From the NCBI RefSeq assembly GCF_002994615.1, contig NZ_PVNK01000170.1, forward strand, positions 1-64,000: a stretch of DNA of 64,000 nt. The letters run 5' to 3'. Made by a program: the position numbers and the translations under genes. Numbering within the stretch: the stretch's first letter is position 1; every line of letters starts with the position of its first letter. Below are positions 1-8,747 of the stretch, piece after piece. This DNA is from Enhygromyxa salina. GTDB lineage: Bacteria; Myxococcota_A; Polyangia; Nannocystales; Nannocystaceae. The notes beneath the pieces are model-generated. The model searched no databases. It was not told where the DNA came from and worked only from the letters and a program-made list of their open reading frames with translations.

Positions 1-30
1 GCCCCGGCCCCGAAGGCAGGCTGAGTGACC

Positions 31-930
31 ATGCGGATCGGCGTCGACCTCGGCGGCACCAAGATCGAAGCGCTCGCGCTCGGCGACGACAACCGCGAGC
101 TCGGACGCCGACGCACGCCCACGCCCCGGACCTACGAGGCCACGATCGCGGCGGTCGTCGACCTCGTCGAGGGCCTCGAGGCCGAGCTCGGCCAGCGCGG
201 AAGCGTCGGCGTCGGTCATCCCGGCTCGCTCTCGCCAACGACCGGGCTGATCCGCAACGCCAACTCGACCGCGCTCAACGACCACGCCCTCGACGTCGAC
301 CTCGGGCGCGCGCTCGGGCGCGAGCTGCGTCTGGCCAACGACGCCAATTGCTTTGCGATGTCCGAGGCCAGCGACGGCGCCGCGGCCGGACTCCCGAGCG
401 TGTTCGGGGTCATCATCGGGACTGGCGTCGGCGGCGGGCTGGTCATCGATGGTCGCCTCCTGGTCGGCGCCAACGCGGTCTCCGGGGAGTGGGGCCACAG
501 CCCGCTCCCGCGCCCGCGCGACGACGAGCGCCCGGGTCCGCGCTGCCACTGTGGCCGGCGCGGCTGCGTGGAGTCTTTCTTGTCGGGCCAGGGCCTGGTC
601 GAAGATCACGTCTGGGCCCACGGTGGCCAGCAGATGCCCGACGCCCGCGCGATCGTCGAGGCGGCCGCGGCTGGGGATCCCGCGTGCGCGGCCACCATCG
701 AGCGCTACGCCGAGCGGCTCGCCCGCGCGCTCGCTGTCGTCATCAACCTGGTCGACCCCCACGCGATCGTGCTCGGCGGCGGGCTGTCGAACTGCGCTGC
801 GCTCTACGAGCGCGTGCCCGAGCTGTGGACCGAGCATGTGTTCTCGGACCGCGTCGTCACGAAACTGCTGCGGCCGAAGTTCGGCGACAGCAGCGGCGTC
901 CGCGGAGCCGCGTGGCTGTGGCGGCCTTAG
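31..930 (+). CDS. ROK-family sugar kinase, fructokinase (Mak) type
   Basis: Predicted cytoplasmic ATP-dependent hexose kinase, most like fructokinase Mak; it would phosphorylate fructose (or another free hexose) at C6. The ATP-binding DLGGTK motif is at residues 6-11, HPGS and RNANS follow near 63-79, ANDAN near 103, and IIGTG near 129. The zinc site of the ROK family is present as GEWGH (H156) followed by C172, C174 and C179. Length (299 aa) fits the family. ATG at 31 is chosen because the conserved MRIG start lies there; GTG at 25 would add two residues. The last codons and the TAG stop belong to a repeat that is duplicated just downstream. Substrate is inferred from family resemblance only. 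Confidence 0.88.
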   Translation: MRIGVDLGGTKIEALALGDDNRELGRRRTPTPRTYEATIAAVVDLVEGLEAELGQRGSVGVGHPGSLSPTTGLIRNANSTALNDHALDVDLGRALGRELRLANDANCFAMSEASDGAAAGLPSVFGVIIGTGVGGGLVIDGRLLVGANAVSGEWGHSPLPRPRDDERPGPRCHCGRRGCVESFLSGQGLVEDHVWAHGGQQMPDARAIVEAAAAGDPACAATIERYAERLARALAVVINLVDPHAIVLGGGLSNCAALYERVPELWTEHVFSDRVVTKLLRPKFGDSSGVRGAAWLWRP

Positions 931-1054
931 CCCCCCGCAGCCACTCGAGACTCTGCCACGCACGGCCGCAAGCGGCCGGTCGCTCGCTCGCTGCGCTCCC
1001 TCGCTCGGTGGGCTGGTATGAGCTTCGCCATCGCCTGCGTGGCTGTGGCTGCCT
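928..1054 (+). repeat. Family A gene-end repeat, copy 1
   Basis: First of six family A copies. It starts with the TAG stop of the sugar kinase followed by a C-run. It then carries ACTCTGCCACGCAC, a short GGCCGC/GCGGCC stem, and a conserved block containing CGCTGCGCTCCCTCGC and GGGCTGGTATGAGCTTCGC. The whole unit is repeated in tandem at 1055. Confidence 0.85.
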
Positions 1055-1187
1055 TAGCCCCCCGCAGCCACTCGAGACTCTGCCACGCACTGCCGCTCCG
1101 CGGCAGGTCGGTCGCTCGCTGCGCTCCCTCGCTCGGTGGGCTGGTATGAGCTTCGCCACGGCCTGCGTGCCCCCCCGAAAGGGGGGC
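1055..1187 (+). repeat. Family A gene-end repeat, copy 2 (tandem)
   Basis: Tandem duplicate of copy 1 with a 127-bp period. The duplicated unit includes about 17 bp of kinase coding sequence (CGTGGCTGTGG near 911 and again near 1038). It ends in the C-run/GAAA/G-run hairpin that copy 1 lacks. A short third fragment (CGCAGCCACT then GACTCTG) follows at about 1201-1220. Confidence 0.85.
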
Positions 1188-1195
1188 TGTTTTTG
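1170..1195 (+). terminator. Intrinsic terminator after the sugar kinase
   Basis: A C-run at 1170-1176, a GAAA tetraloop at 1177-1180, a six-G arm at 1181-1186, then CTGTTTTT. This is a classical Rho-independent terminator for the plus-strand kinase, and it forms the distal end of repeat copy 2. Confidence 0.75.
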
Positions 1196-1276
1196 CCCTC
1201 CGCAGCCACTCAAGACTCTGCTGTTTTTGGCCCTCTACCGGCCCTTTCGCACTTGCCAGTTTGATCGTGGGACCGG

Positions 1277-1795
1277 CTACGGTCCTGTGATCAAGGCAGC
1301 CTCGAGCTCTTCGTCGTCTTCGGCGAGCTCGACGAAGAGCGTGGGGACGTCGAGGGACTTGCCCTTGCCGGGGATCACCCAGCGCTTGCGCGACTGGTAA
1401 CGCACGATCTTGTTGGGGTCGCCCTCGAGCAGGATGCACTGGTCGAAGCCGAGGTCGGGCTTGCAAGCCTTGGTCTGGATCTCGTAGTCGCGCTCGGTCT
1501 GGAGGATCCGGATGACGCCGCGATCTTTGGCCTTGGTCGTCCACAAGAAGCTGTCGTGGGCGCCGCGGTAGAGCGAGCCGTGATAGAAGCTGCCGACGTT
1601 GCGCTTGCCGACCTCGGTGATCACGAAGGCGTCGACGTGGCTGCGCGGGCTGGTCGGCATCTCCGCAACCCACAGGCGGTCGGCGACGTCGGCCGGGGGC
1701 CCCTTGCTGCACGCGCCGAGCGAGAGCACGGTCAGCCCGGTCAAAGCAGTGACAACGAAGACAGACGGACGAACACGGGCGCGCTGACGATCCAC
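1277..1795 (-). CDS. Hypothetical lipoprotein
   Basis: Small predicted lipoprotein of 172 aa, family not recognised. The GTG at 1795 gives a basic n-region (VDRQRARVRPS), a hydrophobic core (VFVVTALTGLTVLSL) and a lipobox ending LGAC, so export and lipidation are expected. The mature part has no cysteine-rich or repeat structure and ends in an acidic segment (ELAEDDEELEAAL). The frame is open further upstream to 1885, but that start would overlap the divergent cytochrome peroxidase gene and bury the signal peptide. It converges with the sugar kinase across the family A repeats. Function unknown. Confidence 0.65.
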   Translation of the reverse strand: MDRQRARVRPSVFVVTALTGLTVLSLGACSKGPPADVADRLWVAEMPTSPRSHVDAFVITEVGKRNVGSFYHGSLYRGAHDSFLWTTKAKDRGVIRILQTERDYEIQTKACKPDLGFDQCILLEGDPNKIVRYQSRKRWVIPGKGKSLDVPTLFVELAEDDEELEAALITGP

Positions 1796-1877
1796 GGCTC
1801 CCAGCCTGACAAGCCAGCGTTCGAGGGGCAAGCGCAAACGCGGTTGCAACCCTTCCTCGCCCGGATACCATGCCGTC

Positions 1878-3083
1878 ATGGACACGCCCGGCCGCCCCTC
1901 TCCCCGCGCCCTCAGCCCCCTGCGCGGCCTCGCCGTGCTCAGCCTGCTGAGCTTGCCCGCGTGCGGGGACGGCGGCGCACATGATGAAGCCCACGGCAGC
2001 GGGATCGAAGTCTACGCCGGCCGGGTCCCGCCCGCGCCCCCAAAAGAAGCGGAGCTCGACCCGGCGGCGCTGCGCGAGCAGGCCAAGAAGGTGTTCGGGG
2101 TGGTGCCCGAGGAGTTCCCCAACGCCAACAACCCCCTGACCGAGGCCAAGATCGACCTCGGCCGGATGCTCTACTACGACGACCGCCTGTCGCTCAGCGG
2201 CGACATCTCGTGCAACAGCTGCCACGACCTCGCGAGCTTCGGCGTCGACGGGCTGCCGACCTCGCCCGGGCACAAGGCCGAGTTCGGCGAGCGCAATTCT
2301 CCGACCGTCTACAACGCGGGCGGTCACCTCGCGCAGTTCTGGGACGGCCGCGCGGCCGACCTCGAGGAACAGGCCAAGGGCCCGGTGCTCAACCCAGTCG
2401 AGATGGGGATGCCCGACGAGGCCAGCGTGGTCGCGATCCTCGCCAACATCCCAGGTTACGTCGAAGCCTTCGCTACCGCGTTCCCCGAGGCCGAGGAGCC
2501 GGTGAGCTTCGACAACATGGCCAACGCGATCGGGGCCTTCGAGCGCAAACTGACCACGCCCGCGCCGATCGACGCGTGGCTCGGCGGCGACGACGCGGCG
2601 CTCTCGGCCGAGGCCCTCGCCGGCCTGAAGCTGTTCCTCGATAGCGACTGCCAGAGCTGCCACAACGGCTTCAACTTCGGCGGCGTGTCCTACCAGAAGC
2701 TCGGGACCGAGAAGCCCTGGCCGCGGCTCGCGGACAACGGTCGGTTCGAGGTCACCAAGGACGAGCGCGACCGCTTCGTGTTCAAGGTCCCGACCCTGCG
2801 CAACGTGGCCAAGACCGCGCCCTACCTCCACGACGGCACGATCGCCACGCTGCCCGACATGGTCGCGAAGATGGTCGAGCACCAGACCAAGCGCGCCGGG
2901 CCGTACACGCCCGAGGAGATGGCGAACATGCTGGCCTTCCTCGACGCGCTGACCGGCGAGATCCCGAGCGACTACATCGCAATGCCCGAGCTGCCCAAGG
3001 CTGCCGAGCCGAGCGCTGCCGAGCCGAGCGCTGCCGAGCCGAGCGCGCCCGAGCCGAGCGCGCCCGACGTCCCCGCCGAGTAG
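1878..3083 (+). CDS. Di-haem cytochrome c peroxidase (CcpA/MauG family)
   Basis: Predicted periplasmic di-haem enzyme that reduces hydrogen peroxide using electrons from cytochrome c, or a MauG-like relative. Two CxxCH haem-binding motifs are visible: CNSCH at about residue 112, followed by DLASFGVDG, and CQSCH at about residue 258, followed by NGFNFGG. The family motifs NSPTVYN, WDGRA and KVPTLRNVAKTAPYLHDG are present. The N-terminus has a hydrophobic segment ending LPAC, compatible with a lipoprotein signal. A C-terminal tail of AEPSA/PEPSA repeats follows the enzyme domain and is unusual; it may be a spacer. Length 401 aa. The gene diverges from the lipoprotein at 1795. Confidence 0.88.
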   Translation: MDTPGRPSPRALSPLRGLAVLSLLSLPACGDGGAHDEAHGSGIEVYAGRVPPAPPKEAELDPAALREQAKKVFGVVPEEFPNANNPLTEAKIDLGRMLYYDDRLSLSGDISCNSCHDLASFGVDGLPTSPGHKAEFGERNSPTVYNAGGHLAQFWDGRAADLEEQAKGPVLNPVEMGMPDEASVVAILANIPGYVEAFATAFPEAEEPVSFDNMANAIGAFERKLTTPAPIDAWLGGDDAALSAEALAGLKLFLDSDCQSCHNGFNFGGVSYQKLGTEKPWPRLADNGRFEVTKDERDRFVFKVPTLRNVAKTAPYLHDGTIATLPDMVAKMVEHQTKRAGPYTPEEMANMLAFLDALTGEIPSDYIAMPELPKAAEPSAAEPSAAEPSAPEPSAPDVPAE

Positions 3084-3096
3084 AGGCCGAGCAGGT

Positions 3097-3804
<708 letters not shown>

Positions 3805-3818
3805 GTGGGGTCTCCAAT

Positions 3819-4928
3819 TCAGAAGGTGATGACCGAGCGGATCGACGCGCCCTCGTGCATCAGATCGAAGGCCTCGTTGATGCGCTCGAGCCCCATCGTG
3901 TGGGTGATCATCGGGTCGATCTCGATCTTCTTGTCCATGTACCAGTCGACGATCTTCGGCACGTCGCTGCGACCCTTGGCCCCGCCGAAGGCCGTGCCCT
4001 TCCAGGTGCGCCCGGTGACGAGCTGGAAGGGGCGGGTCGAGATCTCTTCGCCGGATCCGGCGACGCCGATGATCACCGAGGTGCCCCAGCCCTTGTGGCA
4101 GCACTCCAGGGCCTGGCGCATGACCGAGACCTTGCCGACACACTCGAACGAGAAGTCCGCGCCGCCCCCGGTCAGGTCGACGAGGTAGGGGACCAGGTCG
4201 CCCTCGACCTCGGTCGAGTTGACGAAGTGGGTCAGCCCGAAGCGCTCGGCGATCGGCTTGCGTGCGCTGTTGATGTCGACCCCGACGATCATGTTGGCCC
4301 CGGACAGGCGGGCTCCCTGGATCACGTTGAGCCCGATCCCGCCGAGCCCGAAGACCACGACGTTGTCGCCCGGCCGGACCTTGGCGGTGTTGATGACCGC
4401 GCCGATCCCGGTCGTGACGCCGCAGCCGATGTAGCAGATCTTGTCGAAGGGGGCGTCCTTGCGGACCTTGGCCACGGCGATCTCCGGGACCACGGTGTGG
4501 TTGGCGAAGGTCGAGGTGCCCATGTAGTGGTAGAGCTCCTGGCCGCCCACGCTGAAGCGCTTGGTCCCGTCGGGCATCAGGCCCGCGCCCTGGGTCGCGC
4601 GGATCGCCTGGCAGAGGTTGGTCTTGCCCGAGGTGCAGTAGCTACACTGACGACACTCGGGCACATACAGCGGGATCACGTGGTCGCCGACCTCGAGCGA
4701 GCGCACGCCCTCGCCGACCTCCACGACCACGCCCGCGCCCTCGTGACCGAGCACCGCTGGAAACAGGCCCTCGGGGTCGGCCCCGGACAGGGTGTAGGCG
4801 TCGGTGTGGCAGACCCCCGTGGCCTTGATCTCGATCAGGACCTCCCCGGCGCGAGGTCCTCCGAGCTCGACCTCTTCGATCGTGAGCGGCTTGTTGGCGG
4901 CGTGAGCGACGGCGGCGCGGGTCTTCAT
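3819..4928 (-). CDS. frmA: S-(hydroxymethyl)glutathione dehydrogenase / class III alcohol dehydrogenase
   Basis: Zinc-dependent NAD+ enzyme that oxidises S-hydroxymethylglutathione to S-formylglutathione, the core step of glutathione-dependent formaldehyde detoxification; it can also act as S-nitrosoglutathione reductase. Catalytic zinc ligands C40, H62 (with E63) and C169 are present, as are the structural zinc cysteines C92, C95, C98 and C106. The Rossmann motif GLGGIG starts at about residue 194. Length 369 aa is typical. The start at 4928 gives the usual MKTRAAVA N-terminus; an ATG at 4937 would add three residues. It leads a two-gene unit with the metallo-hydrolase. Confidence 0.92.
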   Translation of the reverse strand: MKTRAAVAHAANKPLTIEEVELGGPRAGEVLIEIKATGVCHTDAYTLSGADPEGLFPAVLGHEGAGVVVEVGEGVRSLEVGDHVIPLYVPECRQCSYCTSGKTNLCQAIRATQGAGLMPDGTKRFSVGGQELYHYMGTSTFANHTVVPEIAVAKVRKDAPFDKICYIGCGVTTGIGAVINTAKVRPGDNVVVFGLGGIGLNVIQGARLSGANMIVGVDINSARKPIAERFGLTHFVNSTEVEGDLVPYLVDLTGGGADFSFECVGKVSVMRQALECCHKGWGTSVIIGVAGSGEEISTRPFQLVTGRTWKGTAFGGAKGRSDVPKIVDWYMDKKIEIDPMITHTMGLERINEAFDLMHEGASIRSVITF

Positions 4929-4975
4929 GCTCCGCATCGTACCGCCGGGCCTGGCCCGGCCCAATCAGGCCCGAG

Positions 4976-5461
4976 TCAGCCGAACAGGGCTTCGATCTCG
5001 GCCTCGACGGCGTCTTCGGCGTCGCCCTTGGCGAGGGCGAGCTCCTGCACGAGCAGGGCCCGCGCCGTCTCGAGCATGTTGCGCTCGCCGTAGGACAGAT
5101 CCTTGTCGCTGCGGAGCAGGCACAGGTCACGCATGACCGTCGCGATCTCCGTGAGCGAGCCCGTGCGGACCTTTTCCATGTATTCGCGGTAACGGCGGTT
5201 CCACGTCGCGGTCGAGATTTTCTCACCGCGCTTGCGCAGGACCTCGAAGACCTCGTCGACCTCGGGCTTGCCGATGAGATTGCGCAGCCCGACCGAGTCG
5301 GCGTTGCTCATCGGGACCATCAAGGTCATGTCCTTCCCGAGCACGCGCAGAACGTAGAAACGCTGCTCGGTACCCGAGATCTCTCGGTTCTCGATTCCGG
5401 TAATCTCGGCTACACCGTAGCCGGGGTAGACGGCCTTATCGCCAACGTGGAACTCGGCCAT
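4976..5461 (-). CDS. CarD-family RNA polymerase-binding regulator (CdnL type)
   Basis: Transcription factor that binds the RNA polymerase beta subunit and stabilises open complexes at rRNA and other promoters. The N-terminal RNAP-interaction domain begins MAEFHVGDKAVYPGYGVAEI, the standard CarD/CdnL opening. The C-terminal helical DNA-contacting domain contains WNRRYREYMEK and LSYGERNMLETAR. At 161 aa it matches the short CdnL form rather than the longer myxobacterial CarD with its AT-hook tail. ATG at 5461 is chosen by alignment to that start. It is monocistronic, or at most co-transcribed with frmA downstream (48 bp gap). Probably essential, by family knowledge. Confidence 0.92.
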   Translation of the reverse strand: MAEFHVGDKAVYPGYGVAEITGIENREISGTEQRFYVLRVLGKDMTLMVPMSNADSVGLRNLIGKPEVDEVFEVLRKRGEKISTATWNRRYREYMEKVRTGSLTEIATVMRDLCLLRSDKDLSYGERNMLETARALLVQELALAKGDAEDAVEAEIEALFG

Positions 5462-5643
5462 TATCGGTCGTCCTCGGCCGCGAACGCACTGCGGCGGGCT
5501 GTAACCCGTACCACGCGAGGCGTAAAAAGTCAAAGATCTCGCCCGCGGCCGGCCCGGAGGCTCCAACCGCGCACCAGGTGTGGCCCGCGGCCGGGTCGGG
5601 GGCGGGCTTGCCCCCACGGGCCGGTTCTCTATCATGCCTCGCC

Positions 5644-6123
5644 ATGGCCCCCAGGACCCTCGGCGCGGTCGCGCTCTCGCTCTCGTTCCTCGCCGCCTGC
5701 ACGCCGAGCCCGGATCGGCTGCCGACCCCCGCGAAGAACTTCTACTACGTGATCGAGGACGACGCCCAGCAGCTCGAGTACCTCAAGCTCAAGGAGTCCG
5801 AGCGCCAGGGCTTCCTCGAGCGGATCGGGCTCTGGCAGCAGTGGCTGGAGCTGCCCAGCGTCGAGCGCGACGCCGTCGAGACCGGCGAGGTCCAGGTCGG
5901 GTTCAAGGAGTTCGCCGCCCACATGGCCTGGGGCCTCCCCGCGACCGTCCGCGACGTCGAAGTCCGCGGCCGCGTCGTTCACTACGAGACCTTCATCCGG
6001 TGCACGAGCGGGCCCAAGATCGGCGAGTACGTCCGCGTCAACATCGACTGCGACGGCACCTCCAGCGAGGTCGAGATCGCCGTGGAAAACGGCGCCGTAA
6101 CCGAGCTCAAATATCTCGACTGA
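5644..6123 (+). CDS. Hypothetical lipoprotein
   Basis: Predicted lipoprotein of 159 aa, family not recognised. The signal peptide MAPRTLGAVALSLSFLAAC has a good lipobox (LAAC). The mature protein is acidic and has two isolated cysteines near its end (IRCTSG and NIDCDG), which could form one disulfide. It diverges from the CdnL gene and converges with the DUF4215 gene at 6377 across a repeat-filled spacer. No enzymatic motif is visible. Confidence 0.65.
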   Translation: MAPRTLGAVALSLSFLAACTPSPDRLPTPAKNFYYVIEDDAQQLEYLKLKESERQGFLERIGLWQQWLELPSVERDAVETGEVQVGFKEFAAHMAWGLPATVRDVEVRGRVVHYETFIRCTSGPKIGEYVRVNIDCDGTSSEVEIAVENGAVTELKYLD

Positions 6124-6159
6124 CCCGGCAAGCCCCCAAGCCCCGCGCAACTCCCCGCC

Positions 6160-6235
6160 GAGCTCACACCAATTGAGCTCCCACCAAGTGATCGGCGGAG
6201 CTCACACCAATTGAGCTCACACCAAGTGATCGGCG
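6160..6235. repeat. Two 38-bp direct repeats
   Basis: Two nearly identical 38-bp units start at 6160 and 6198. Each contains GAGCTCACACCAATTGAGCT followed by ACCAAGTGATCGGCG, with one base difference (CCCACC versus CACACC). They are AT-richer than their surroundings and lie between the lipoprotein stop and a family A repeat. CAATTG at the centre of each GAGCT(N)10GAGCTC context gives local dyad symmetry. Function unknown. Confidence 0.8.
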
Positions 6236-6244
6236 GAGCCACCA

Positions 6245-6379
6245 AGCCCCCCTCTGGGGGGCCACGGAGACCCGTGCCAAGCTCATACCCAGCCCACCGA
6301 GCGAACGAGCGCAGCGAGTGAGCGACCGGCCGCGCAGCGGCCGTGCGTGGCAAAGTGCAGGAAGCCCGCGGGGGGCCTA
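6245..6379 (-). repeat. Family A gene-end repeat, copy 3
   Basis: Reads on the minus strand. It starts with the TAG stop of the DUF4215 gene at 6377-6379 and continues with C6, TTTGCCACGCAC, the GGCCGC/GCGGCC stem and the conserved GGTATGAGCTTGGC block. It ends in a C-run/AGAG/G-run hairpin at 6247-6261. Confidence 0.85.
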
Positions 6380-7741
6380 ATCAGCCTGCATGATCACGCG
6401 CTCCCACGTGTTGTTGCCGTTGAGGGTCGTCGTGCCGCAGCGGTAGCCGCTCGTGATCGAGTTGTTGTTGGTGTGCCAGCACATCCGCAGCGTGGGGTTG
6501 ACGTTGGAGGTGTCGCAGGAGTTGCGTGACACCCCGGTCCCGAGATCCGCGAAGCCCATCGAGTAGGACTCGTCGAAGTACCACGACACCCCGTTGGCAT
6601 CGTGGGTGACGTTGCCGTTGCCGGTGTCGAACAACACATCCTCGCGGTCGCCCATCGCGAGCACCGTGAAGTTCTCCGAGCCGACCGGCCGACAGCCGAT
6701 CAGCAGCTTGCTCCCGGTGCACTCCTGCCCGAGGATCGTCGTGGTCAAGTTGGGGTAGCTGGTCCCAAACAGCCCGCTCCAGCACTCCTCCCAGCCGCCG
6801 AGATCGGACTCGGGCACATCTGTCTGAGGTCCCTCGACGAAGTAGAGCAGCGAGATGCAGTTGTTGGTGCAAAAGTCGTCGTTGACGTTGTTGCCGTCGT
6901 CGCACTCCTCGACGCCGACCTGCTTGACGCCGTCGCCGCAGACCGCCTCGGTGCACGCGAGGGTGCACGCGTCGCCGTCGACGTCGTTGCCGTCGTCGCA
7001 CTCCTCCATGCCCTCGTAGAGGATCCCGTCGCCGCACACGTTGGGCTCGCACAGGGGGTGGGTGCAGGCGTCGTTGCTCTCCATGTTGCCGTCGTCGCAG
7101 GCCTCGACCCCAGCTTGGATGTAGCCGTCACCGCAAAACGCGAGCTGACAGGCCGGGCAGTCGTCGCTGGTGTCGCTGTTGCCGTCGTCGCACTGCTCGC
7201 CCTCTTGAAGGATGCCGTCGCCGCAGGTTCCGGGCAGACACATGGAGTTGCAGCCGTCGGCGTCGTTGTCGTTGCCGTCGTCGCACATCTCGACGCCCTC
7301 GTGGACGAAGCCGTCGCCGCAGCTGGCCGCGACGCAGCCCTCGACGCAGTCGTCGGTGTTGACCGGGTTGCCGTCGTCGCAGTCCTCGAAGCCCTCGAAG
7401 ACGAAGCCGTCGCCACAGCTGGCGATGAAGCAGTTGGGGGTACACTGGCCGGACTCGGAGTTTTCGGGGCCGAGGTCACACTCCTCGCCGGCCTGGACGA
7501 CGCCGTCGCCACAGCTGGGGTTGGGATCGCCGTCGCCGTCGCCGGGGTCGCCGTCGCCGTCGCCGCTCGCGGTCCCCGTCTCGTCGCCGTCGCCGTCACC
7601 GTCGCCGCCACCGAAGGTGGTCATCGTCGCGCTGGTCGTGAACGGCGAGTCTTCCACCCCGCCAGCGCAGCCGATCCAAACCGGCGCGATCGCCAACACG
7701 ACCAAGGAGGGCGACCCGAACTTCATGCCAAGCTTCGTCAT
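6377..7741 (-). CDS. DUF4215 Cys-rich repeat lipoprotein 1
   Basis: Predicted outer-surface lipoprotein of 454 aa. The signal peptide ends in WIGC; a low-complexity Gly-Asp linker (GDGDGDGD, GDGDGDP) follows. Then come seven Cys-rich units of the form CGDG-x-x-x-x-G-x-E-x-CDDGN, the Myxococcales-type DUF4215 repeat. The C-terminal 130 residues are a separate cysteine-containing domain (CWSGLFG, CTGSKLLIGCRPVG, RMCWHTNNN) that resembles no family I can name. The middle cassette is nearly identical to that of the gene at 19682. ATG at 7741 is chosen because MTKLG matches MNKLG of the neighbour; ATG at 7726 is an alternative. Role unknown, probably cell-surface. Confidence 0.8.
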   Translation of the reverse strand: MTKLGMKFGSPSLVVLAIAPVWIGCAGGVEDSPFTTSATMTTFGGGDGDGDGDETGTASGDGDGDPGDGDGDPNPSCGDGVVQAGEECDLGPENSESGQCTPNCFIASCGDGFVFEGFEDCDDGNPVNTDDCVEGCVAASCGDGFVHEGVEMCDDGNDNDADGCNSMCLPGTCGDGILQEGEQCDDGNSDTSDDCPACQLAFCGDGYIQAGVEACDDGNMESNDACTHPLCEPNVCGDGILYEGMEECDDGNDVDGDACTLACTEAVCGDGVKQVGVEECDDGNNVNDDFCTNNCISLLYFVEGPQTDVPESDLGGWEECWSGLFGTSYPNLTTTILGQECTGSKLLIGCRPVGSENFTVLAMGDREDVLFDTGNGNVTHDANGVSWYFDESYSMGFADLGTGVSRNSCDTSNVNPTLRMCWHTNNNSITSGYRCGTTTLNGNNTWERVIMQAD

Positions 7742-7888
7742 GGCTGGATGATGGACGATGCCGGCGCGTCTCGTCCAGCGCTCGAGCAACCAAAGCGCGT
7801 CGCGGCCCGACACGCGGGCCTGCGATCTACCCGCACCTCTCGTCGGGTCTCGGCTCAGGCTCAGGCCCAGGCCCAGCTCAGGATCAGC

Positions 7889-8650
7889 TCAGGGCAACAT
7901 GCACTCGTTGGTGCACAGGTCGTCGTCGATATCGTTGCCGTCGTCGCACTGCTCGACCCCGACGTTGATGAACCCGTCACCGCAGACGTTGGGGATGCAC
8001 TGCGGGTACACGCAGGCGTCGTTGCTCTCCATGTTGCCGTCGTCGCACTGCTCGACGCCGCCGTGGATGTGGCCGTCGCCGCAATAGGCGAGCTGACAAG
8101 CCGGGCAGTCGTCGCCGGTCAGCATGTTGCCGTCGTCGCACTGCTCGCCCTCCTGGACGATGCCGTCACCGCAGGTCGCGGGCACGCACGCGGTCGTGCA
8201 GCCGTCATCCTCGATGTCGTTGCCGTCGTCGCAGTCCTCCACGCCCTCCTGGACGAAGCCGTCGCCGCACTCCGCGAGCTTGCAATTCTCAACGCAACCA
8301 TCGCCGTTGTTCGTGTTGCCGTCGTCGCACTCCTCGAGCTCGGTCCACAGGTAGCCGTCGCCGCACGCGGCGATCGTGCACTCCGGCGTGCATTGACCCG
8401 ACTCGGAATTCTCTGGCCCGAAGTCACACTGTTCGCCTGGATCGACCACGCCATTGCCACAGTCCGCGCTGGCGTCGTCGCTGGTGTCGTCCTCGTCACC
8501 GTCTCCGTCACCGGTGTCGAGGGTCGCCGCGGTCATCATGGTCGTGCTGAGCGTGAGCCCGGCGTCCATCATCTCATCCTCGGGAGCGCACCCGAGCAAG
8601 GTGGCCGAGACAGCCAGAATCGTGAGCGGCGCGAGTCCAAGCTTGTTCAT
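7889..8650 (-). CDS. DUF4215 Cys-rich repeat lipoprotein 2 (short paralogue)
   Basis: Second DUF4215 lipoprotein, 253 aa, 147 bp upstream of the first on the same strand. The signal peptide (MNKLGLAPLTILAVSATLLGC) has lipobox LLGC. A short acidic linker precedes six CGDG/CDDGN units. Unlike its neighbours it stops soon after the last unit (CTNECMLP) with no C-terminal domain. It is either a naturally short form or one that lost its tail; the bases after the stop contain small GGCTCAG/GGCCCAG repeats, compatible with past rearrangement. ATG at 8662 would add four residues. Confidence 0.75.
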   Translation of the reverse strand: MNKLGLAPLTILAVSATLLGCAPEDEMMDAGLTLSTTMMTAATLDTGDGDGDEDDTSDDASADCGNGVVDPGEQCDFGPENSESGQCTPECTIAACGDGYLWTELEECDDGNTNNGDGCVENCKLAECGDGFVQEGVEDCDDGNDIEDDGCTTACVPATCGDGIVQEGEQCDDGNMLTGDDCPACQLAYCGDGHIHGGVEQCDDGNMESNDACVYPQCIPNVCGDGFINVGVEQCDDGNDIDDDLCTNECMLP

Positions 8651-8747
8651 GCCCGGAATCATGACGAACCCAAACCCGGACGTCCAGCGCCAACCTGGGC
8701 AAAAACGCGCACTACGGCCGCGGCATGGGGCCGCTACATGACGCGTA

